Positions 17,645 through 26,208 of a DNA stretch of 64,000 nucleotides are shown here, piece by piece (the first letter of the stretch is position 1; each line of letters begins with the position of its first letter). Both the position numbers and the translations under genes were made by a program. The notes under the pieces are model-generated. The model was not told where the DNA came from. It saw only the letters and a list, made by a program, of their open reading frames with translations, and searched no databases. Source of the DNA: Bradyrhizobium stylosanthis (GTDB lineage Bacteria; Pseudomonadota; Alphaproteobacteria; Rhizobiales; Xanthobacteraceae); the NCBI RefSeq assembly GCF_001641335.1, contig NZ_LVEM01000003.1, positions 19,443-83,442 on the forward strand, read 5' to 3'.

Positions 17645-18385
17645 TCACTGGCCCTCGATCAGGTGCATGTCGCCGAGCGTGATCGGCAGGCTGCGCCCGA
17701 TCAGGTCCGCGACTGCCGCGCGCAGCCGCTCGCCCGAAGCAGCACCGCCGAACGTCTCGTCGACCGGCCCGCTCGGCCCCGCGAGCCGCAGCGTCCCCGT
17801 GTTGTCGAGCGGCGCGGCCGCCCGCTTCTCGATTACGTCGAACGATTTGCCGTCGATCACGCGCACCTCGTAGAGCACGTGGACCAGGCCGTAATCCGCA
17901 AGCAGCGTGCGATATTCGGCAAGCCCGACACCTTCGACCATGCGGCCGTTGCCGAGCTTCGATCTCGCGCGGGTAATGACGATGTACGCGTCCAGCCCCT
18001 GCGGTGCGACATCGCTGCGGACCAGCTCCTTGAACGGATCGCTACGCAGCAGGTTGACCGGTGTTACCGCTGAATCCCTGACAGCAGCGAAGGCCGGGCG
18101 TCTGTAGGTCACCGGCTGCACGCGAAAGCGTCCACCCAATAGCTTCGTCGCCTGCTGGACGATCAGCTCGTCCAGCCCCCAAGCGCTGATCGGGAGACTT
18201 TGCGCGGCGTTGCCAAGCCCGGTCAGGCCGGCCCGCGTCAGGCTCATCTCCTCGCCGATGGCCGAGACGATGCCGACGGTCTTGATCGCCTGCAGCCGGC
18301 TCGCCCGTGTCTCGAACGCGGCGGCGGCACCGAGGACGGCGGTCGCGATCGCGAAGCCAATCCATAGAACAGCTATGCGGCGCAT
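17645..18385 (-). CDS. Exported protein of unknown function downstream of the MipA/OmpV gene
   Basis: A 246-residue protein with an N-terminal signal or anchor (VLWIGFAIATAVLGAAAAF). I do not recognise the family. Its body is mixed alpha/beta with IVITRARSKLGNG and VHVLYEVRVIDG. It starts 6 bp after the stop of the MipA/OmpV-like gene on the same strand, so the two are almost certainly co-transcribed and may act together in the periplasm or outer membrane. The 3' end is convergent with garD, 12 bp away. Confidence 0.75.
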   Translation of the reverse strand: MRRIAVLWIGFAIATAVLGAAAAFETRASRLQAIKTVGIVSAIGEEMSLTRAGLTGLGNAAQSLPISAWGLDELIVQQATKLLGGRFRVQPVTYRRPAFAAVRDSAVTPVNLLRSDPFKELVRSDVAPQGLDAYIVITRARSKLGNGRMVEGVGLAEYRTLLADYGLVHVLYEVRVIDGKSFDVIEKRAAAPLDNTGTLRLAGPSGPVDETFGGAASGERLRAAVADLIGRSLPITLGDMHLIEGQ

Positions 18386-18391
18386 GACGGC

Positions 18392-19279
18392 TCAACGAAT
18401 CCTGAAGTCGAAGGAATAGGACGCACCGATGCCGACGGTCGTCTGGTTCGACGACCCCCGCAGCTTGACCAGCGGGCTATCCGCGGCATCGCCGAGCAGC
18501 TTCTCGTACTCGACATAGGCATGGACCTCCCATTGCGGATTGATGCGGTAGGAGATCTGGCTGCCGAAGCCGACCGAATGCGCGCCGCCTTTGGCGTCAT
18601 ATGTCGGCAACCCCGACGCCAGCGCCTGCGCGGCATCGACGCCGAAATAGGGCGCGGTCGCCTTGGTGCTCTTCCAGGTGAAGCGCGGGCCGGCCGAGAT
18701 CGTGAGCCGCTGGATCAGCGGCACGATGACGTCGGCGGAGACGTCCGCCACCGTGCCGGTGTGGCCACCCACGCCCTGGCGTAATTCGCTGCGCAGGCGC
18801 AGCCAGTCGACCGGATAATACTCGACGAAGCCGCCGAGCTCGTAGGCGGCCTTGACGTCGCCGAGACCGGTCAGCTCGGCATATTTGTCGCTCTTGCGCG
18901 ACGAGACGTATTTGAACGCGGGACCGGCGCGAAAATTGCCGACGTCGAGCAGCGCAATGCTGGCGCTGTCGCGCGGCCCGCGAAACTGGTCGACCGATCC
19001 GGCGCGGCGGATGGTGAAGATCGGAATCGGGCGAAACTTGCTGTTCTTCGATCCCACGAAGTCAGGCGTGTAGTCGCCGCCGATGCCGACCATCACGGTC
19101 CAGTTTCCCGACGGCGACGGCAGCATCGGCAGCTCGAATGGCGGGGCCGGCAGCGTGAAGGCAGTCTGCGCCGATGCGGATTGTGCTGTCGCCATGATCG
19201 CACCAAGTGCGGCAAGACTGGCGGTCGTCCACCGCGCATTCACCGTGAGGCGGAGAGCGGCTTCGTCGAAATTCTTCAT
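18392..19279 (-). CDS. MipA/OmpV-family outer membrane protein
   Basis: A 295-residue protein with a signal peptide (LAALGAIMATAQSASAQ) and alternating beta-strand character throughout, ending SYSFDFRIR with aromatic and charged terminal residues as in outer-membrane beta-barrels. Segments WTVMVGIGGDYTPDFVGSK and GGFVEYYPVDWLRLRSELR are typical of the MipA/OmpV family, a group linked to scaffolding of murein synthesis or to inducible porin-like proteins. I chose the ATG at 19279, just before the signal peptide. It is divergent from a two-component system, and in several bacteria such neighbours control OmpV/MipA genes. Confidence 0.85.
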   Translation of the reverse strand: MKNFDEAALRLTVNARWTTASLAALGAIMATAQSASAQTAFTLPAPPFELPMLPSPSGNWTVMVGIGGDYTPDFVGSKNSKFRPIPIFTIRRAGSVDQFRGPRDSASIALLDVGNFRAGPAFKYVSSRKSDKYAELTGLGDVKAAYELGGFVEYYPVDWLRLRSELRQGVGGHTGTVADVSADVIVPLIQRLTISAGPRFTWKSTKATAPYFGVDAAQALASGLPTYDAKGGAHSVGFGSQISYRINPQWEVHAYVEYEKLLGDAADSPLVKLRGSSNQTTVGIGASYSFDFRIR

Positions 19280-19618
19280 TGCAGGGCCCCGGACCGGCCT
19301 TGCCGGCCTGATCGACTGATGTGGTTTGGAGCCCAGCATGTGGCCCAGCAAAATTGCCCCAAGATTGCAACGATGAAATACCCCTGCGACATTCCGCGCC
19401 AGGTGCGCCGCTGCAACCAACATTGCCCGAACATTGCCGGACGCGCGTTCACGCGGAGAAGTTTTGCGCGCGCGTGCCGTTCAACCCCTGCGTTCCTGCC
19501 TTTTATTCGCCAAGCTCGCTGCCTTAAAGGGAACCCGCGCACAAACCGAACCGCCGGACTTCGGCCAGGAAGCGTCAACGTCGGGGCTTGTGCCCCAGGA
19601 GAGTCGAGGACGACCCGC
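19280..19618. other. Divergent regulatory region between the MipA/OmpV gene and the two-component system
   Basis: These 339 bp contain the paired 11-bp-spaced ATTGC repeats listed separately, and a GGACCGGCC/GGCCGG hairpin just before the outer-membrane gene. Reading frames that extend into this region from the regulator gene look non-coding. I see no other gene. Confidence 0.6.
19349..19438. promoter_or_regulatory. Two pairs of 11-bp-spaced ATTGC repeats, probable OmpR-type operator
   Basis: ATTGC occurs at 19353-19357 and 19364-19368, and again at 19422-19426 and 19433-19437. Within each pair the spacing is exactly 11 bp, and the second pair extends to AACATTGCC twice. OmpR/PhoB-type regulators bind head-to-tail repeats with this spacing, and the adjacent gene encodes one. 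The site lies between the regulator operon and the MipA/OmpV gene, so it probably serves both. Confidence 0.6.
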
Positions 19619-20299
19619 GTGCGCTCGCTCGTGATCGAAGACGAACCGCAGATCGGCGCCTATGTCAGCCGCCTCCTCGGACAATTGCATGGGGTCGTCG
19701 ACCTCGTCGGCTCGATTGCCGACGCCCGTCAGGCGCTGGACAATTTCAAATATGATCTCGCGATCGTCGACCGCATGCTGCCCGACGGTGATGCGCTCGA
19801 GGTCGTCACCGCGCTGAGCCGGTCGCCGGATCGCCCCGCCATCATCATGCTGACGTCCAAGGACGCCAAGGAGGACGTCGTCGACGGTCTCAACGGCGGC
19901 GCCGACGACTATCTCGGCAAGCCGTTCGAGCCGCAGGAATTGATCGCGCGGGTGCGCGCCGTCCTACGCCGGCCCCGCCTGCTCGCACCTTCGGTCCTGT
20001 CGCTCGGCAATGTCGAGCTGCATCTCGGCAGCAACGAGGTCGTGGTTGCCGACAGGAAGATCCTGCTGCGCCGGCGCGAGGCGCTGATCCTGGGCGCACT
20101 CTTGATGCGTCGCGACCGCGTCATCACCCGCGCCGCGCTGATCGAGGAGATCTACGGCTTCGACGACGAGATCGAATCCAACACGCTCGAAGCGCAGGTC
20201 TCGCGCCTGAGGAAGAAGCTGGCGACGTTCGGCGGCGACGTGGAAATCCGCAGCATGCGGGGCATCGGCTACATCCTGCGGCTGGCAACGCCGCGATGA
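19619..20299 (+). CDS. OmpR/PhoB-family response regulator
   Basis: A 226-residue regulator with a receiver domain (1-115; acidic pair ED at 7-8, phosphorylatable Asp51 in IVDRMLPDG, Lys in YLGKPFEP) and a C-terminal winged helix (about 130-222) ending in RSMRGIGYIL. The start is taken as GTG at 19619, which puts the receiver at the N-terminus and has GAGG 9 nt upstream; longer versions reaching back over 400 nt add non-coding sequence. It overlaps the kinase gene by 4 bp (ATGA), showing translational coupling. Likely targets are its own operon and the divergent MipA/OmpV gene. Confidence 0.92.
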   Translation: MRSLVIEDEPQIGAYVSRLLGQLHGVVDLVGSIADARQALDNFKYDLAIVDRMLPDGDALEVVTALSRSPDRPAIIMLTSKDAKEDVVDGLNGGADDYLGKPFEPQELIARVRAVLRRPRLLAPSVLSLGNVELHLGSNEVVVADRKILLRRREALILGALLMRRDRVITRAALIEEIYGFDDEIESNTLEAQVSRLRKKLATFGGDVEIRSMRGIGYILRLATPR

Positions 20300-21660
20300 C
20301 CTCGATCGCCCGGACCTTCGCGCTGTCGCTCGGCATTGCCGCGACCACGATCTTCCTAATCATGCTCGGCCTCTTCACGTGGCGCTATCCGATGGAAGAA
20401 CGCGAGTTCAGGGCTTGCCGCGTCGTGGCTGCCGTTCTCGATCGTGCCACCGACACCGAAGGGCAAACCCTCAACGTTCGCCCGACCAGCGCGCTCGAGG
20501 AGCTGAAGGCGGACAGCCCGAACCTCTGGTATGTCGTGTCCGCAGGCGATCTGGTCAGCGAATACGGCAGCGAACGCCGGCCCGCCCTGCCCTTCGCGTT
20601 TCCCTATCGCGGCCCCGTCGGCTCGTCGGTGTTCAGCACGCTCGACCAGAAGAGCACATTCTGCCTCGCCGTCATGCAAAGAGGTTCGTTGCAGCTCACG
20701 ATCATGGTCGGCGAGCCTCAGGTGCGCTTCGGCCGGATCGCAAGGAATTTTCTCATCCGCAGCGCCTTTTCGATCATCGTGCTGGCGCTGGCCTTTGCCG
20801 CGACCGTCGCGGCCGGCGCGGCGCTGGCCGCACGTTTCGTCTCACGCGGCATCGAGCGGGTGGCGCTCCGCGCGCTCGCAATCGACCCTGCAGCACCGCA
20901 AGGCCTGATCTCCCTGTCCGAAGTTCCGCGCGAGCTGAAACCTCTGGTCAAGGCGCTGAACCGCGCCTTCGGCGAGATCGACGCCTATATCAGGATGCAG
21001 CGCCGCTTTCTCGGCAATGCGGCCCATCAGCTCCGCACGCCGCTGACGCTGCTGCGCGCCAAGATCGACGACGTGCCCGATCCGGCCCTGAAGGCCGAGC
21101 TGGTGCGCGACGTCCGCCGCCTGACATCGCTGGTCTCCGCCATGCTCGATCTCGCACGCCTGCAGAATCATGCGATCGCGAAGCGGCCGATCGACCTGGC
21201 CGCAATCGCACTGGACGTGCTGGCCGATTTCGGTCCGTCGGCGCTGGACGCCGGCATCGAGCTGGCGCTGGAGCGTGCCCACAAAGGGCCACTCCTGGTG
21301 CAAGGCGTCGACGCCGCCATTCGCAGCGCGCTCGCCAATCTCGTCGGCAATGCGCTCATCCACGCCTACGGCGCACGGCGCGTTGTCGTCACGCTCGGCC
21401 GCGGCAGCATCGCGGTCGAGGATGACGGCGCAGGCCTGCCCGACGGCGGGGAACGCAAGCTGCTGGAGCCGTTCCAGACCGGCAACACCGCAGGCGGCGG
21501 CGCGGGTCTCGGCCTGTCGATCGTCCGCGAGATCATGGCGGCGCATGGCGGCGAGCTCGTCATCTCCTCGGATCCCGGCTGCGGCACGACGATGCGCCTG
21601 AGTTTCCCCGAGGCCGCCGCGGCGGCCGGATCGCCGCAGCTCGATCTGCAGGAGCACTAG
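20296..21660 (+). CDS. Sensor histidine kinase paired with the OmpR-type regulator
   Basis: A 454-residue classic sensor kinase. TM1 lies at about 9-29, a periplasmic sensor follows (about 31-150, TctE-like N-terminal type), then TM2 at about 155-180. The dimerisation helix carries His244 in FLGNAAHQLRTPLTLL, and the ATPase domain has ALANLVGNALIHA (N box), VEDDGAGLPDGG (G1) and GGGAGLGLSIV (G2). The H box reads AHQLRTPL, as in the TctE/QseC group, which often senses organic acids. It overlaps the regulator gene by 4 bp. The ligand is unknown. Confidence 0.93.
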   Translation: MTSIARTFALSLGIAATTIFLIMLGLFTWRYPMEEREFRACRVVAAVLDRATDTEGQTLNVRPTSALEELKADSPNLWYVVSAGDLVSEYGSERRPALPFAFPYRGPVGSSVFSTLDQKSTFCLAVMQRGSLQLTIMVGEPQVRFGRIARNFLIRSAFSIIVLALAFAATVAAGAALAARFVSRGIERVALRALAIDPAAPQGLISLSEVPRELKPLVKALNRAFGEIDAYIRMQRRFLGNAAHQLRTPLTLLRAKIDDVPDPALKAELVRDVRRLTSLVSAMLDLARLQNHAIAKRPIDLAAIALDVLADFGPSALDAGIELALERAHKGPLLVQGVDAAIRSALANLVGNALIHAYGARRVVVTLGRGSIAVEDDGAGLPDGGERKLLEPFQTGNTAGGGAGLGLSIVREIMAAHGGELVISSDPGCGTTMRLSFPEAAAAAGSPQLDLQEH

Positions 21661-21850
21661 GCCGCGCGAGCCGGCCCGCGTGAAACCGTCCGGAAACATT
21701 GGCGCGAAAAACTTCGTCCGCGTTTCACGCCTTCGCACCAAGCAACCAATATGTGCGCTGGAGGCAACAGGAATGTTCGCATACGAGCGAACCTGCGCCG
21801 GCATCGACGCGACCAAACCTCCGATTGACATCTTTCACGGAGATTTTCCA

Positions 21851-22120
21851 ATGCGCGTTCTTTCATTGAGTGCCGTTGCCGGTGCAATGATTGCCAGCTC
21901 GGCCGCAGCGTTCGCCGGCGAGCTTCCCTCTTACGAAGTGCAGTCGTTTCCGATCTCGACGACGCAGGTCCAGGTGCTCGGCGGCGCCGGCGTCGAAGAG
22001 CAGTCGACCGCGCCCACGATGATCGTCGCCGGCATGCCCGCCTCGCCCGCGCAGGTGTCAGTGCTGTCGCCGCGCGTGAAGCGGCTCGCGAGCGCGAACG
22101 CGCAGAGCGAAGCGCGCTAG
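21851..22120 (+). CDS. Small exported protein of unknown function
   Basis: An 89-residue protein with a clear signal peptide (MRVLSLSAVAGAMIASSAAA, cleavage probably after AFA). The mature part of about 65 residues has no Cys, is rich in Val, Ser, Ala and Gln, and has no motif I know. GGAG lies about 8 nt before the ATG. It follows the kinase gene by 190 bp and may have its own promoter; an envelope-stress or target gene of the two-component system is possible but unproven. Confidence 0.7.
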   Translation: MRVLSLSAVAGAMIASSAAAFAGELPSYEVQSFPISTTQVQVLGGAGVEEQSTAPTMIVAGMPASPAQVSVLSPRVKRLASANAQSEAR

Positions 22121-22150
22121 GCTTCCGTCATCTCCCAACGACGACGACGA

Positions 22151-22238
22151 CGTCATGGCCGGGCTTGTCCCGGCCATCCACGTCTTACCTCACGGCAGCA
22201 AGAACGTGGATGCCCGGGACAGGCCCGGGCATGACGAC
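22151..22238. repeat. Palindromic element, CGTCATGGCCGGGCTTG family, copy 1
   Basis: The left end CGTCATGGCCGGGCTTGTCC and the right end GGACAGGCCCGGGCATGACG pair imperfectly, with CATCCACGT/ACGTGGATG inside. Its reverse complement matches the element at 53283-53373 closely, including the unpaired loop. Confidence 0.85.
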
Positions 22239-22277
22239 GTGTTCCACTCCGTCCACGCTCCTACGCCCTCGCGACCT

Positions 22278-22634
22278 CTACGTCATGCTGCCCGGCATGA
22301 AGCAGCGCACGCGTGGATGGCCGTCGATATAGTGCTTCCACACCATGGTTCGGCCGATCTTGTTCGGCACGGTGATCACGGCCCCCTCCGGCACCACCAC
22401 CCATTCACCGTCGAGCTGCACGCGATAGCGTCCCTTGTCGGATTCCCAATCGACATCGGCGACGACGTAACCGTCGGCATCCGAACAGCATTGGCCGAAC
22501 TCGCTGTGCAGGCTCTCGAACCAGGGTTTGAGCGGCGAGTTGGCGTAGCGTCCGTCATCGCGCGCCAGCGCTGAAGTGGCGAGCAGCGCCCCTGCGCCGA
22601 GCAGCAGCGCCGCACATGGTCTTGCAAGTCTCAT
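22278..22634 (-). CDS. Exported protein of unknown function with paired cysteines
   Basis: A 118-residue protein with a signal peptide (PCAALLLGAGALLATSALA, cut before RDD). The mature part has FESLHSEFGQCCSDADGY, then WESDKGRYRVQLDGEWVVVP and a C-terminal VRCFMPGSMT. The vicinal Cys pair plus one distal Cys suggest disulfide bonding or metal binding in the periplasm. I chose the ATG at 22634 because the signal peptide starts there. Similar short proteins are common in Bradyrhizobium (from memory), but no function is known to me. Confidence 0.75.
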   Translation of the reverse strand: MRLARPCAALLLGAGALLATSALARDDGRYANSPLKPWFESLHSEFGQCCSDADGYVVADVDWESDKGRYRVQLDGEWVVVPEGAVITVPNKIGRTMVWKHYIDGHPRVRCFMPGSMT

Positions 22635-22983
22635 GTCGTGTTCCCGCGGATCGAGATCGTCGCCGCGGGGGGACAATGCCGCCCGCGCCCCGCGCGGTGG
22701 AACGTGCGCGGCGGCGGCGACTCGTTCCCCCAGCAGCTTTGCGACAGCTATGCAAATCGGGCGCCAACGCGCATTCCGGGGAACTACTGCCGCACGCACT
22801 TGCCCACGATTGCGCAGGCCTGCATGCATGCCGCGCCAGCGATTTGTCGCGGCCATTTTCGAGGCTTTCCTTGTCGCATCTCAACGTGTACGAACAGGGC
22901 CGCGACCCGCATCGCATCCTTTAACCGGCTGTTTCGATTGAGAAATCAGGTGACGGCGTGACTGGCATTGGACCGTCGGCGCT
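22635..22983. other. Divergent intergenic region between two unknown genes
   Basis: These 349 bp separate the minus-strand exported protein (start 22634) from the plus-strand gene at 22984. A plus-strand frame at 22638-22961 is open and Cys-rich but lacks a ribosome site and signal peptide; I do not accept it. I see no strong promoter match, terminator or repeat. Confidence 0.5.
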
Positions 22984-24129
22984 ATGAGTTCGAGAGAGTT
23001 GCTCCCTGGCCAGCAGGACGCGACCGATCTGCCCGCAAACCAGGTTCAGTTTGCGCTGGTGATTTCGCGCATGCTCGAGACGGTGAAGGACGACGCCGAA
23101 GCCCGGCGGCAGATGGTCTACGATCTGGCCCGCTACAAGCTCCAGGAGCAATTCACCTACGCCGACGCCAAGAACATCGACCAGATGAAGCAGGCGCTCG
23201 AGGTCGCAATCCAGGAAGTCGAGAAGTTCTCGCGTGAAGCGGGAGAGCTGGAGCGCTTGCCGCAACATCAGCTCGCCTCGCCCAGGATGGCCGAGGCCGG
23301 CGGCGTTCTGATGTCCGGCGATGCCACCGTTCTGCGCTCGGGGATCGAGACATCACGCAGCAAGCCACCTGCAGTCTCGGGCCCGCTCCTGCCGGTGATC
23401 AAGCGCACCGCGGCGATCCTGCTCGCCGCCGGCGCCGTGATCCTGATCGTCTCGCAGCGGGACAATATCGCCGCACTGCGCCGGCTGATCACGTCCCAGT
23501 CCCATGAGATCGCGCAGGTCGCGCCAAGGCCGGAGACGACGGTCGCGGTCGCGAAACCGGAAATGGTGACGCAAGCCGCCCCCGCTCCGACGCGCGTGCT
23601 TCCGACCGATTACGGCGTCTACGCTCTGATCGACGACAAGTCGCTGGCCGAGCTGATTGCGACCGGCGTGATGGCACCGGACATCCGCGTTGCGATCTCG
23701 CCGGAGTTCAGGAAGCCCGACAAGCCGCATCTGCCGAACGGCCGCGTCAAGTTCATCGTGTTCCGCCGCGACGTCGCCAGCGTGGTGCCCGAGCGCGTCG
23801 AGGTCCGGGTCGTCGCGAAGATCGCGAGGGAGTTTTCGAGCGAGGCCGCAGGCCGGGCGCTCAGCGGCGGAGACAATGCCGGCGTCATCCGCAACTTCTC
23901 CTATCCCTTCCGCGTCGCGCCGATTCCGGGAAAGGCCGAGATGTACGAGATCCACGGCGGCGATTCCGAGCTCGAGCTTCCGCCGGGACATTACGTCCTG
24001 AGCCTCGGGCCGCAGGCCTATTATTTCCAGGTCGACGGCGACATCACCGATCCCCGGCAGTGCCTCGAGCGCGTCGTTGCAGGCAGCGGCACCTTCTATG
24101 CGCCGTGCAAGATCGCAAAGACGTATTGA
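22984..24129 (+). CDS. Single-pass membrane protein of unknown function
   Basis: A 381-residue protein. Residues 1-130 are soluble, helical and charged, then one TM helix (about 141-157, AAILLAAGAVILIVS), then a 220-residue domain presumably in the periplasm. The latter contains repeated beta-rich segments such as RVKFIVFRRDVASVVPERVE and HYVLSLGPQAYYFQ, and two Cys near the end (QCLERV, APCKIAKTY) that could form a disulfide. I recognise no family. It is a single-gene unit, with a palindromic repeat just after the stop. Confidence 0.7.
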   Translation: MSSRELLPGQQDATDLPANQVQFALVISRMLETVKDDAEARRQMVYDLARYKLQEQFTYADAKNIDQMKQALEVAIQEVEKFSREAGELERLPQHQLASPRMAEAGGVLMSGDATVLRSGIETSRSKPPAVSGPLLPVIKRTAAILLAAGAVILIVSQRDNIAALRRLITSQSHEIAQVAPRPETTVAVAKPEMVTQAAPAPTRVLPTDYGVYALIDDKSLAELIATGVMAPDIRVAISPEFRKPDKPHLPNGRVKFIVFRRDVASVVPERVEVRVVAKIAREFSSEAAGRALSGGDNAGVIRNFSYPFRVAPIPGKAEMYEIHGGDSELELPPGHYVLSLGPQAYYFQVDGDITDPRQCLERVVAGSGTFYAPCKIAKTY

Positions 24130-24136
24130 CGGTCTC

Positions 24137-24204
24137 GTAGTCCGGGTGAGCGCAGCGACACCCGGGACAAGCGGTCGCGCATGTCGCTTCGCTCATGCAG
24201 GCTT
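24137..24204. repeat. Palindromic intergenic element, GTAGCCCGGATGAGCG family, copy 2
   Basis: GTAGTCCGGGTGAGCGCAGC at the left matches the copy at 9275-9344 in the same orientation. The right arm TCGCTTCGCTCATGCAGGCT is the imperfect complement. It lies between the convergent genes ending at 24129 and 24257. Confidence 0.75.
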
Positions 24205-24256
24205 CGGCAATCTCAAGTGAAGCCAACTGCGGCGACAACGATGTCGCGCGAAGTCC

Positions 24257-24871
24257 CTACTGCTTCGGCGCCGGCGCCATCATCGCGCCGCCCTTCTTGG
24301 CTGCGGGCGCGGGCGCCGGCTTCGTCGTCGCGGCAGTCGCCTGCGCCGGCAGATATTTGGCGACGATGGCGGGATCGACCTGGGCGATGTTCGCGTCGGG
24401 CAGGCGCGTCCAGGTCTCGTCCTTGCCGAACAGGGAAATGCCGAGGAAGCCGCGCATGGTCAGGGTCTGGCCATCCGGGCTCACACTCATCTTCGCCTTC
24501 CAGATGTTGCCGTCGCGCGGATTGACGACATTGCCGCCGTCATACTTCAAGCCGTCGCGCTTCATGTCGCGGATGAAGGAGAGTCCGAGCACCGGCTGGT
24601 TCTTGCGATCGTCGGTGCATTTCGTGCACGCCTCGTTCGGATCGTCGCCGGGGCGCGGAAAGGTTTTTGCGATCACGCCTTCGAAGATGCCGTTGTGGTC
24701 GATGAAGAGGAACCATCCCACGGTCTTGCCGTCTTCGACCTTCTGCCAGAGCCCGGCGGCGGTTGGCTGAGCCGAGGTCGCAGCCGGGACTTGCGCCGCA
24801 GCCGGACTCACCGCGCCGAGCAACAGCGCGAGGACGGGCAGCAGCCGGAAGCCGGAAAAAAGAGTTCGCAT
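24257..24871 (-). CDS. DUF2147-family exported protein
   Basis: A 204-residue protein with a signal peptide (LLPVLALLLGAVSPAAAQ) and the DUF2147 fold: AAGLWQKVEDGKTVGWFLF at the start of the domain, and ISLFGKDETWTRL towards its end. A CTKCTDD pair of Cys lies between. The C-terminal tail is Ala/Pro/Lys-rich (APAPAAKKGG), low complexity. DUF2147 proteins are small periplasmic lipocalin-like barrels of unknown function. Starts at 24871 or 24877 are both possible; AAGGTG before them favours 24871. Confidence 0.85.
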   Translation of the reverse strand: MRTLFSGFRLLPVLALLLGAVSPAAAQVPAATSAQPTAAGLWQKVEDGKTVGWFLFIDHNGIFEGVIAKTFPRPGDDPNEACTKCTDDRKNQPVLGLSFIRDMKRDGLKYDGGNVVNPRDGNIWKAKMSVSPDGQTLTMRGFLGISLFGKDETWTRLPDANIAQVDPAIVAKYLPAQATAATTKPAPAPAAKKGGAMMAPAPKQ

Positions 24872-24997
24872 TATCATCACCTTGCTGAGCCAAACGCCTT
24901 TGCCAAGCCGCCTTTTGGAATGGCCGCAGACTACGGCGATTTCGCGGGCGGTTCCAGCACCAGAAACATGGGGCATGGCCGTCCCGGCCGCCCGGTG

Positions 24998-26026
24998 TCA
25001 GTTGACTCCGAGCTTCTTTTGCAGGCTGGAGGACGAGGTCGTGTACTGGAACACGAGCCGCTTCTCCGGATAGACATAACGATGGGCTTTTTGCGACATC
25101 AGCGCGCCCTCGTGGAAGCCGCACAGGATCAGCTTGATCTTGCCGGGATAGGTGTTGATGTCGCCGATGGCGAAGATGCCCGGCACGTTGGTCTCGAATG
25201 CGCTGGTCTCGACCGGCACCAGATTGTTCTCGAGCGCGATGCCCCAGTTCGCGACCGGACCGAGCTTCATGGTCAGGCCGAAGAACGGCAACATGGTGTC
25301 GCAGGCAATTTCGCTGACATTGTTGTCGTTGCCCTTGACGGTGGCGCCGGTCAGCTGGCCGTCGGCGCCGGTGAGCCCGGTGACCTGGCCGAGCCGCAGA
25401 TCCATCTTGCCGCCGGCAACCAGCGCACGCATCTGCTCGACGCTGTGGGGCGCCGCACGGAAATCGTCGCGACGGTGCAGCAGCGTGATGCGCTTGGCCA
25501 GCGGATGCAGATTGAGCGTCCAGTCGAGCGCGGAATCGCCGCCGCCGACGATCAGCACGTTCTTGTCGCGGAAGGTTTCCATCTTGCGCACGGCGTAGTG
25601 CACCGAGGTGCCTTCATAGGCCTCGATGCCCGGCACGGGCGGACGCTTGGGCTGGAACGAGCCGCCGCCGGCGGCGATCACCACCACCTTGCATTCGAAC
25701 ACCTTGCCGGCGTCGGTGGTGCAGCGAAAGCCGGGATCGCCGATCTTCTCCACGGTCTCGATCATCTCGCCGAGATGGAAGGTCGGGTGGAACGGCTTGA
25801 TCTGCTCCATCAGCGCGTCGGTGAGCCCCTGCCCCGACACCTGCGGAATTCCGGGAATGTCGTAGATCGGCTTTTCCGGATAGAGTTCGGCGCACTGGCC
25901 GCCGACCTTGTCGAGGATGTCGACGAAATGCGCCTTCATGTCGAGAAGGCCAAGCTCGAAGGCGGCGAACAGGCCGCAGGGGCCCGCGCCAATAATCAGC
26001 ACATCGGTTTTGATCACGTCGCTCAT
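24998..26026 (-). CDS. Ferredoxin-NADP+ reductase, thioredoxin-reductase-like type
   Basis: A 342-residue flavoprotein with two dinucleotide-binding motifs: FAD site IIGAGPCGLFAAFELG at residues 10-25 and NADPH site VLIVGGGDSALDWTLNL near 160, plus FAIGDINTYPGK near the C-terminus. There is no CxxC redox pair, which separates it from thioredoxin reductase and places it in the TrxR-like FNR family known from Bacillus, Chlorobaculum and Rhodopseudomonas. It should shuttle electrons between NADP(H) and ferredoxin (EC 1.18.1.2). A [2Fe-2S] ferredoxin gene lies 0.7 kb away (26692-27012) and may be a partner. Confidence 0.93.
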   Translation of the reverse strand: MSDVIKTDVLIIGAGPCGLFAAFELGLLDMKAHFVDILDKVGGQCAELYPEKPIYDIPGIPQVSGQGLTDALMEQIKPFHPTFHLGEMIETVEKIGDPGFRCTTDAGKVFECKVVVIAAGGGSFQPKRPPVPGIEAYEGTSVHYAVRKMETFRDKNVLIVGGGDSALDWTLNLHPLAKRITLLHRRDDFRAAPHSVEQMRALVAGGKMDLRLGQVTGLTGADGQLTGATVKGNDNNVSEIACDTMLPFFGLTMKLGPVANWGIALENNLVPVETSAFETNVPGIFAIGDINTYPGKIKLILCGFHEGALMSQKAHRYVYPEKRLVFQYTTSSSSLQKKLGVN

Positions 26027-26208
26027 GTCGTCTCTTTATCGATCGTTATCGGTTGGACGGCGCCCGTTGGGCAGAGGTGACCCTGCCTGTCTAGCCAACG
26101 GGGATGGATCAGGGAAGGCATAAAAGCGGGATCGCCCCGCAGCCACGCCCACTTGCCGGGCCAAAATAACTGGGCTGTAACGAGGTTGGATATGACGGAG
26201 ATCAATCG

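Noticed and set aside
19181..19618. A 146-codon N-terminal extension of the response regulator
   Set aside because: The extension overlaps the divergent outer-membrane gene and the operator repeats; the receiver domain starts cleanly at the GTG at 19619.
22638..22961. A plus-strand frame with four cysteines (CDSYANRAP, NYCRTHLP, QACMHAA, AICRGHF)
   Set aside because: No ribosome site, no signal peptide, starts opposite the divergent gene's leader and has atypical composition. It might be a decayed gene; conservation in relatives would change my mind.
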